A stretch of DNA of 64,000 bases from Lolium rigidum (Eukaryota; Streptophyta; Magnoliopsida; Poales; Poaceae), in contig NC_061510.1 of assembly GCF_022539505.1 (NCBI RefSeq), positions 222,416,043 to 222,480,042 of the forward strand. The letters run 5' to 3'. How positions within the stretch are numbered: the stretch's first letter is position 1; each line of letters opens with the position of its first letter. Shown in pieces: positions 55,829 through 64,000 of the stretch. The translations under genes were made by a program, and so were the position numbers. The notes under the pieces were generated by a model, which was given only the letters and a program-made list of their open reading frames with translations, made no database searches and was not told the DNA's origin.

Positions 55829-57423
55829 TGATACGTCTCCGACGTATCGATAATTTCTTATGTTCTATGCCATATTATTGATGATACCTACATGTTTTAT
55901 GCACACTTTATGTCATATTCGTGCATTTTCTGGAACTAACCTATTAACAAGATGCCGAAGTGCCGCTTGTCGTTTTCTCGCTGTTTTTGGTTTCGTAAAT
56001 CCTAGTAACGAAATATTCTCGGAATTGGACGAAATCAAGACCCGGGGGCCTATTTCGCCACGAACCTTCCGGAAGACCGAAGAGCATACGAAGTGGGGCC
56101 ATGAGGTGGCCAAACCACAAGGCGGCGCGGCCAAGGGGGCCCGCGCCGCCTCGTGGTGTGGGCCCCTCGTCAGCCCCCGACTCGACCTTCCGCCTACTTA
56201 AAGCCTCCGTCGCGAAACCCTGATGCGAAAAACCACGATACGGAAAACCTTACTGAGACGCCGCCGCCGCCGATCCCATCTCGGGGGATTCTGGAGATCT
56301 CCTCCCGCACCCTGCCGGAGAGGGGATTCATCTCCCGGAGGACTCTACACCGCCATGGTCGCCTCCGGAGTGATGAGTGAGTAGTTCACCCCTGGATTAT
56401 GGGTCCATATCAGTAGCTAGATGGTTGTCTTCTCCTCATTGTGCTTCATTGTTGGATCTTGTGAGCTGCCTAACATGATCAAGATCATCTATCTGTAATA
56501 CTCTATGTTGTGTTTGTCGGGATCCGATGGATAGAGAATACCATGTTATGTTAATTATCAAGTTATTGCATATGTGTTGTTTATGATCTTGCATGCTCTC
56601 CGTTATTAGTAGAGGCTCTGGCCAAGTTGATGCTAGTAACTCCAAGAGGGAGTATTTATGCTCGATAGTGGGTTCATGCCCGCATTGACACCGGGACGAG
56701 TGACGTAAAGTTCTAAGGTTGTGTTGTGTCGTTGCCACTAGGGATAAAACATTGATGCTATGTCCGAGGATGTAGTTATTGATTACATTACGCACCATAC
56801 TTAATGCAATTGTCTGTTGTTTAGCAACTTAATACTGGAAGGGGTTCGGACGATAACCCGAAGGTGGACTTTTTAGGCATAGATGCGGTTGGATGGCGGT
56901 CTATGTACTTTGTCGTAATGCCCAATTAAATCTCACTATACTTATCATGACATGTATGTGCATTGTTATGCCCTCTCTATTTGTCAATTGCCCGACTGTA
57001 ATTTGTTCACCCAACATGCTTTTATCTTATGGGAGAGACACCTCTAGTGAACTATGGACCCCGGTCCATTCTTTTAATACTGAAATACAAATCTGTTGCA
57101 ATACTTGTTTTACTATTTTCTCTGCAAACAATAATCTTCCACACAATACGGTTAATCCTTTGTTACAGCAAGCCGGTGAGATTGACAACCTCACTCGTTT
57201 CGTTGGGGCAAAGTACTTTGGTTGTGTTGTGCAGGTTCCACGTTGGCGCCGGAATCCCTGGTGTTGCGCCGCACTACATCCCGCCGCCATCAACCTTCAA
57301 CGTGCTTCTTGGCTCCTCCTGGTTCGATAAACCTTGGTTTCTTTCTGAGGGAAAACTTGCTGCTGTGCGCATCATACCTTACGCTTGGGGTTGCCCAACG
57401 AACGTGTGAAATACACGCCATCA
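55829..57423 (+). repeat. 5' LTR of element B
   Basis: 1595 bases, TG...CA. It aligns along its length with the LTRs of element A but forms a distinct subfamily (for example CTCCGACG against CTCCAACG near the start, CTTAAAGCC against CAAATAGCC at the TATA region). Confidence 0.9.
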
Positions 57424-57433
57424 AGCATATTTT

Positions 57434-57451
57434 ACGGCGCCGTTGTCGGGA
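57434..57451 (+). other. Degenerate primer binding site of element B
   Basis: CGGCGCCGTTGTCGGG, about 12 bases after the LTR, differs from the tRNA-Asp complement at the first base and at an internal C/T position. Confidence 0.65.
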
Positions 57452-57676
57452 GATCAAGACACGCTGCAAGGGGAGTCTCCACTTCTCAATATCTTTACTT
57501 TGTTTTTGTCTTGCTTTATTTTATTTACTACTTTGTTTGCTGCATTATATCAAAACACAAAAAAAATAGTTGCTAGCTTTACTTTATTTACTATCTTGTT
57601 TGCTATATCAAAAACACAAAAAAATTAGTTTACTTGCATTTACTTTATCTAGTTTGTTTTATTTACTATTGCTAAA

Positions 57677-59784
57677 ATGGCCAACCCTGAAAATACTAAG
57701 TTGTGTGACTTCACTAGCACAAATAATAATGATTTTCTATGCACACCTATTGCTCCACCTGCTACTACAGCAGAATTCTTTGAAATTAAACCTGCTTTAC
57801 TTAATCTTGTTATGACAGAGCAATTTTCTGGTGTTAGTTCTGATGATGCTGCTGCCCATCTCAATAATTTTGTTGAACTATGTGAAATGCAAAAGTATAA
57901 AGATGTAGATGGTGACATTATAAAATTAAAATTGTTCCCTTTCTCATTAAGAGGAAGAGCTAAAGATTGGTTGCTATCTCTGCCTAAGAATAGTATTGAT
58001 TCCTGGACTAAATGCAAGGATTCTTTTATTGGTAGATATTATCCCCCTGCTAAAATTATATCTTTGAGGAGTAGCATAATGAATTTTAAACAATTGGATA
58101 ATGAACATGTTGCTCAAGCTTGGGAAAGAATGAAATCTCTAGTTAAAAATTGCCCAACCCATGGACTCGACTACTTGGATGATCATCCAAACCTTCTATG
58201 CAGGACTAAATTTTTCTTCGCGGAATTTATTGGATTCAGCTGCTGGAGGTACCTTTATGTCCATCACTCTTGGTGAAGCAACAAAGCTTCTTGATAATAT
58301 GATGGTTAATTACTCTGAATGGCACACGGAAAGAGCTCCACAAGGTAAGAAGGTAAATTACGTTGAAGAATCCTCTTCCTTGAATGATAAGGTTGATGCT
58401 ATTATGTCTATGCTTGCGAATGATAGGACTAATGTTGATCCTAATAATGTTCCATTAGCTTCATTGGTTGCCCAAGAAGAACATGTTGATGTAAACTTCT
58501 TTAAAAATAATAATTTCAACAACAATGCTTAACGGAACAATTCTAGTAATAACTATAGGCCATATCCTTATAATAATGGTAACGGTTATGCTAATTCTTA
58601 TGGGAATTCTTACAACAATAATAGGAATACACCCCCTGGACTTGAAGCTATGCTTAAAGAATTTATTAGTACACAAACTGCCTTTAACAAATCCGTTGAG
58701 GAAAAGCTCAATAAAATTGATATTCTTGCTTCTAGAGTTGATAGTCTTGCCTCTGATGTTGATCTTTTGAAATCGAAAGTTATGCCTAATAGGGATATTG
58801 AAAATAAAATTGTTACTACAGCAAATGCCATCCAAGTTAGAATTAATGAGAATATAAGATTAATGGCTGAACTGCGTGCTAGGTGGGATAGAGAAGAAAA
58901 TGAAAAACTAGCTAAAAAGGAAAATGTAGCTAAAGTTTGGACTATTACCACCACTAGCAATGCTAATGATTCACATGTTGCTGCACCTCCTACTATCAAT
59001 GGTAAAATAATTGGTGTTGGCAATGCTTCTACTCCTAGTGCAAAGCGCGCAAAATTACCCGAAACCGCTAAAACCGCCTCGTGATAAAACTGCTGAAATT
59101 TTTTCCAACCTTGGGGATGATAATCCCATTGCTTTAGACTGTAATGATTTAGATTTTGATGATTGCCACATCTCTGAAGTTATAAAGTTCTTACAAAAAC
59201 TTGCTAAAAGTCCTAATGCTAGTGCTATAAACTTGGCTTTCACAAAACATATTACAAATGCTCTCATAAAAGCTAGAGAAGAGAAACTAAAACTTGAAAC
59301 TTCTATTCCTAGAAAGCTAGAGGATGGTTGGGAGCCCATCATTAAAATGAGAGTCAAAGATTTTGATTGTAATGCTTTATGTGATCTTGGTGCAAGTATT
59401 TCTGTTATGCCTAAAAAAGTCTATGATATGCTTGACTTGCCACCATTGAAAAACTGTTATCTGGATGTTAACCTCGCTGATAATGCTAAAAAGAAACCTT
59501 TGGGGAAAGTTGATAATGTTCATATTATGGTTAACAATAACCTTGTCCCCGTTGATTTTGTTGTCTTGGATATTGAATGCAATGCATCTTGCCCCATTAT
59601 ATTGGGAAGACCTTTTCTTCGAACCGTTGGTGCTACTATTGATATGAAGGAAGGTAATATTAAATATCAATTTCCTCTCAAGAAAGGTATGAAACACTTC
59701 CCTAGAAAGAGAATGAAGTTACCTTATGATTCTATTATTAGAACAAATTATGATGTTGATGCTTCATCTCTTGATGTTACTTGA
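57677..59784 (+). pseudogene. Gag-protease polyprotein of element B, frame-broken
   Basis: The first frame (57677-58276) has the retrotransposon gag core: LFPFSLRGRAKDWLLSLP and SWTKCKDSFIGRYYP. The reading frame shifts near 58200, meets an in-frame stop at 58530-58532, continues through an Asn-rich and coiled-coil-like region (58650-59084), and shifts again near 59050. The last frame (to 59784) holds an aspartic protease with CDLGASISVMP and PIILGRPFL. The DLGAS form in place of D[ST]G is, as far as I know, common in Athila-lineage proteases. The protein ends at a true stop followed by the shared 3' region. No CCHC knuckle was found. As it stands it cannot make a full-length product without two frame changes and a stop bypass. 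Confidence 0.85.
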
Positions 59785-62374
59785 GTTACACTTTCTACGC
59801 CTAGCTGAAAGGCATTAAAGAAAAGCGCTTATGGGAGACAACCCATGTTTTTACTACAGTTTTTTTGTTTTATATTTGAGTCTTGGAAGTTGTTTACTAC
59901 TGTAGCAACCTCTCCTTATCTTAGTTTTGTGTTTTGTTGTGCCAAGTAAAGTCTTTGATAGTAAAGTAAGTACTAGATTTGGATTACTGCGCAGTTCCAG
60001 CATTTCTTTGTCTGTCACGAATCTGGGTCTACCTCCCTGTAGGTAGCTCAGAAAATTAAGCCAATTTACGTGCATGATCCTCAGATATGTACGCAACTTT
60101 CATTCAGTTTTAGCATTTTCATTTGAGCAAGTCTGGTGGCCTAATAAAATCCATCTTTACGGACTGTTCTGTTTTGACAGATTCTGTCTTTTATTTCGCA
60201 TTGCCTCTTTTGCTATGTTGGATGAATTTCTTTGATCCATTAATGTCCAGTAGCTTTATGCAATGTCCAGAAGTGTTAAGAATGATTGTGTCACCTCTGA
60301 ACATGTTAATTTTTATTATGCACTAACCCTCTAATGAGTTGTTTCGAGTTTGGTGTGGAGGAAGTTTTCAAGGATCAAGAGAGGAGTATGATGCAATATG
60401 ATCAAGGAGAGTGAAAGCTCTAAGCTTGGGGATGCCCCGGTGGTTCACCCCTGCATATTCTAAGAAGACTCAAGCGTCTAAGCTTGGGGATGCTCAAGGC
60501 ATCCCCTTCTTCATCGACAACATTATCAGGTTCCTCCCCGAAACTATATTTTTATTCCGTCACATCTTATGCACTTTGCTTGGAGCGTCGGTTTGTTTTT
60601 GTTTTTTGTTTTGTTTGAATAAAATGGATCCTAGCATTCACTTTATGGGAGAGAGACACGCTCCGCTGTAGCATATGGACAAGTATGTCCTTAGGCTCTA
60701 CTCATAGTATTCATGGCGAAGTTTCTTCTTCGTTAAATTGTTATATGGTTGGAATTGGAAAATACTACATGTAGTAATTCTAAAATATCTTGGATAATTT
60801 GATACTTGGCAATTGTTGTGCTCATGTTTAAGCTCTTGCATCATATACTTTGCACCCATTAATGAAGAAACACTTAGAGCTTGCTAATTTGGTTTGCATA
60901 TTTGGTTTCTCTAGAGTCTAGATAACATCTAGTATTGAGTTTTGAACAACAAGGAAGACGGTGTAGAATCTTATAATGTTTACAATATGTCTTTTATGTG
61001 AGTTTTGCTGCACCGTTCATCCTTGTGTTTGTTTCAAATAACCTTGCTAGCCTAAACCTTGTATCGAGAGGGAACACTTCTCATGCATCCAAAATACTTG
61101 AGCCAACCACTATGCCATTTGTGTCCACCATACCTACCTACTACATGGTATTTATCTCGCCATTCCAAAGTAAATTGCTTGAGTGCTACCTTTAAAATTC
61201 CATCATTCACCTTTGCAATATATAGCTCATGGGACAAATAGCTTAAAAACTATTGTGGTATTGAATATGTACTTATGCACTTTATCTCTTATTAAGTTGC
61301 TTGTTGTGCGATAACCATGTTTCGGGGACGCCATCAACTATTCTTTGTTGAATATCATGTGAGTTGCTATGCATGTCCGTCTTGTCCGAAGTAAGAGAGA
61401 TCTACCACGTTAATGGTTGGAGCATGCATATTGTTAGAGAAGAACATTGGGCCGCTAACTAAAGCCATGATTCATGGTGGAAGTTTCAGTTTTGGACATA
61501 TATCCTCAATCTCATATGAGAATAATAATTGTTGCCACATGCTTATGCATTAAAGAGGAGTCCATTATCTCGTTGTCCATGTTGTCCCGGTATGGATGTC
61601 TAAGTTGAGAATAATCAAAAGCGAGAAATCCAAAATGCGAGCTTTCTCCTTAGACCTTTGTACAGTGCGGCATGGAGGTACCCCATTGTGACACTTGGTT
61701 AAAACATGTGCATTGAAAAGATCCGGTAGTCCAAGCTAATTAGGACAAGGTGCGGGCACTATTAGTATACTATGCATGAGACTTGCAACTTGTAGGATAT
61801 AACTTTCATAACTCATATGCTTTATTACTACCGTTGACAAAATTGTTTCATGTTTTCAAAATAAAAGCTCTAGCACAAATATAGCAATCGATGCTTTCCT
61901 CTTTGAAGGACCATTCTTTTTACTTTTATGTTGAGTCAGTTCACCTATCTCTCTCCACCTCAAGAAGCAAACACTTGTGTGAACTGTGCATTGATTCCTA
62001 CATACTTGCATATTGTACTTGTTATATTACTCTATGTTGACAATTATCCATGAGATATACATGTTACAAGTTGAAAGCAACCGCTGAAACTTAATCTTCC
62101 TTTGTGTTGTTTCAATGCCTTTACTTTGATTTATTGCTTTATGAGTTAACTTTTATGCAAGACTTATTGATGCTTGTCTTGAAGTACTATTCATGAAAAG
62201 TCTTTGCTTTATGATTCACTTGTTTACTCATGTCATTACCATTGTTTTGATCGCTGCATCCACTACATATGTTTACAAATAGTATGATCAAGATTATGAT
62301 GGCATGTCACTTCGAAATTATCTTTGTTATCGTTTTACCCGCTCGGGACGAGCAGAACTAAGCTTGGGGATGCT
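59785..62374 (+). other. Long 3' non-coding region of element B
   Basis: About 2.6 kb without a convincing frame, collinear with 28888-31490 of element A with many small differences. The motif CTAAGCTTGGGGATGC occurs at 60420, 60478 and 62358, at nearly the same relative positions as in A. Confidence 0.85.
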
Positions 62375-63925
62375 TGATACGTCTCCGACGTATCGATAAT
62401 TTCTTATGTTCTATGCCATATTATTGATGATACCTACATGTTTTATGCACACTTTATGTCATATTCGTGCATTTTCTGGAACTAACCTATTAACAAGATG
62501 CCGAAGTGCCAGTTGCCGTTTTCTGCTGTTTTTGGTTTCAGAAATCCTAGTAACGAAATATTCTCGGAATTGGACGAAATCAAGACCCAGGGGCCTATTT
62601 CGCCACGAACCTTCCAGAAGACCGAAGAGCATACGAAGTGGGGCCACGAGGTGGCCAAACCACAAGGCGGCGCGGCCAAGGGGGCCCGCGCCGCCCGTGG
62701 TGTGGGCCCTCGTCAGCCCCCCGACTCGCCCTTCCGCCTACTTAAAGCCTCCGTCGCGAAACCCCCGATGCGAAAAACCACGATACGGAAAACCTTACCG
62801 AGACGCCGCCGCCGCCGATCCCATCTCGGGGGATTCCGGAGATCTCCTCCGGCACCCCGCCGGAGAGGGGATTCATCTCCCGGAGGACTCTACACCGCCA
62901 TGGTCGCCTCCGGAGTGATGAGTGAGTAGTTCACCCCCGGACTATGGGTCCATAGCAGTAGCTAGATGGTTGTCTTGTCCTCATTGTGCTTCATTGTTGG
63001 ATCTTGTGAGCTGCCTAACATGATCAAGATCATCTATCCGTAATACTCTATGTTGTGTTTGTCGGGATCCGATGGATAGAGAATACCATGTTATGTTAAT
63101 TATCAAGTTATTGCATATGTGTTGTTTATGATCTTGCATGCTCTCCGTTATTAGTAGAGGCTCCGGCCAAGTTGATGCTAGTAACTCCAAGAGGGAGTAT
63201 TTATGCTCGATAGTGGGTTCATGCCCGCATTGACACTGGGACAAAGTGACGTAAAGTTCTAAGGTTGTGTTGTGTCGTTGCCACTAGGGATAAAACATTG
63301 ATGCTATGTCCGAGGATGTAGTTATTGATTACATTACGCACCATACTTAATGCAATTGTCTCGTTGTTTAGCAACTTAATACCGGAAGGGGTTCGGACGA
63401 TAACCCGAAGGTGGACTTTTTAGGCATAGATGCGGTTGGATGGCGGTCTATGTACTTTGTCGTAATGCCCAATTAAATCTCACTATACTTATCATGACAT
63501 GTATGTGCATTGTTATGCCCTCTCTATTTGTCAATTGCCCGACCGTAATTTGTTCACCCAACATGCTTTTATCTTATGGGAGAGACACCTCTAGTGAACC
63601 GTGAACCCCGGTCCATTCTTTTAATACTGAAATACAAATCTGCTGCAATACTTGTTTTACTATTTTCTCTCGCAAACAATCATCTTCCACACAATACGGT
63701 TAATCCTTTGTTACAGCAAGCCGGTGAGATTGACAACCTCACTCGTTTCGTTGGGGCAAAGTACTTTGGTTGTGTTGTGCAGGTTCCACGTTGGCGCCGG
63801 AATCCCTGGTGTTGCGCCGCACTACATCCCGCCGCCATCAACCTTCAACGTGCTTCTTGGCTCCTCCTGGTTCGATAAACCTTGGTTTCTTTCTGAGGGA
63901 AAACTTGCTGCTGTGCGCATCATAC
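62375..63925 (+). repeat. 3' LTR of element B, truncated by insertion
   Basis: It starts one base after the CTAAGCTTGGGGATGC motif (62358-62373) and follows the 5' LTR closely up to CATCATAC (63925), where unrelated LTR sequence begins. Confidence 0.9.
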
Positions 63926-64000
63926 TGATGTCTACGGGAGCTTCTATTCTTGTAGACAGTGTTTGGCCTCCAAGAGCAGAGGTTTGTAGAACAGCAGCAA
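63926..64000 (+). mobile_element. Start of another LTR retrotransposon, nested in element B
   Basis: At 63926 the sequence changes to TGATGTCTACGGGAGCTTCT, a TG-starting text I recall as a frequent Triticeae LTR start. The predicted 5-bp duplication is CATAC (63921-63925). The rest is outside the window. Confidence 0.75.

Larger units (their letters stand above)
55829..63925 (+). mobile_element. Gypsy-type element B, gag-protease only, 3' LTR interrupted
   Basis: The 5' LTR (55829-57423) and 3' LTR (from 62375) both begin TGATACGTCTCCGACG. The 3' LTR is cut at 63925, about 50 bases before its expected end, by another LTR. The interior (about 4.95 kb) has a degenerate tRNA-Asp primer site, decayed gag-protease frames and a 2.6-kb 3' non-coding region shared with element A. 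Polymerase and integrase are absent. The expected 5-bp duplication is GCAAT (55824-55828), whose partner is outside the window. Confidence 0.9.

Noticed and set aside
1..64000. tRNA, rRNA or organelle-derived genes
   Set aside because: None were recognised by eye; a dedicated covariance-model scan would be needed to exclude small RNA genes.

Overview
The window is plant nuclear DNA, almost certainly from a large-genome Pooideae grass (Triticeae or a close relative). The grounds are intron-rich genes of grass type, Stowaway MITEs with the CTCCCTCCG terminus, nested LTR retrotransposons of types familiar from wheat and barley, a Ty1/copia element with an initiator-Met primer site, Helitron ends and L1-type LINE tails. 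I cannot assign a species from sequence alone.

Layout. 1-7690 is a nest: a minus-strand Ty1/copia element (polyprotein relic 1521-6358, 5' LTR 6412-7690) cut at 1420 by a gypsy LTR that runs off the left edge. 8650-24900 is a gene island with three genes: a plant-type guanylate kinase (10 coding exons, 9516-14232, +), an ARMC8/GID5-like armadillo protein (8 exons, 15500-21795, +) and an F-box protein with a long acidic tract (about 23228-24882, -). The introns carry a 1.67-kb non-autonomous gypsy-like element with 245-bp LTRs, several MITEs and a tandem duplication.

25500-33690 is a layered insertion site: a 108-bp LINE tail with an 11-bp duplication, then a 5'-truncated LINE with a 16-bp duplication, itself split by a complete 6.7-kb gypsy element (element A, 26404-33094, 5-bp duplication). 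34470-37260 holds more retroelement debris. About 37260-49944 looks like Helitron territory: a minus-strand Helitron 3' end at 40240, a plus-strand one at 49944, GC-rich exon-like blocks, short tandem repeats and a 794-bp Mutator-like element with an exact 9-bp duplication. 49950-54780 holds copia, CACTA, LINE and Stowaway remnants. 54785-64000 is a minus-strand LTR, then gypsy element B (from 55829), whose 3' LTR is cut at 63925 by a further LTR element running off the right edge.

The most notable observation is that elements A and B share LTRs, primer site, leader and a 2.6-kb 3' non-coding region but carry unrelated coding sequence. B has a decayed gag-protease; A has one intact 214-codon frame I do not recognise. 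Both lack reverse transcriptase and integrase, so this looks like a modular non-autonomous family mobilised in trans. The only probable host functions in the window are GMP phosphorylation, a CTLH/GID E3-ligase subunit and an F-box adaptor.
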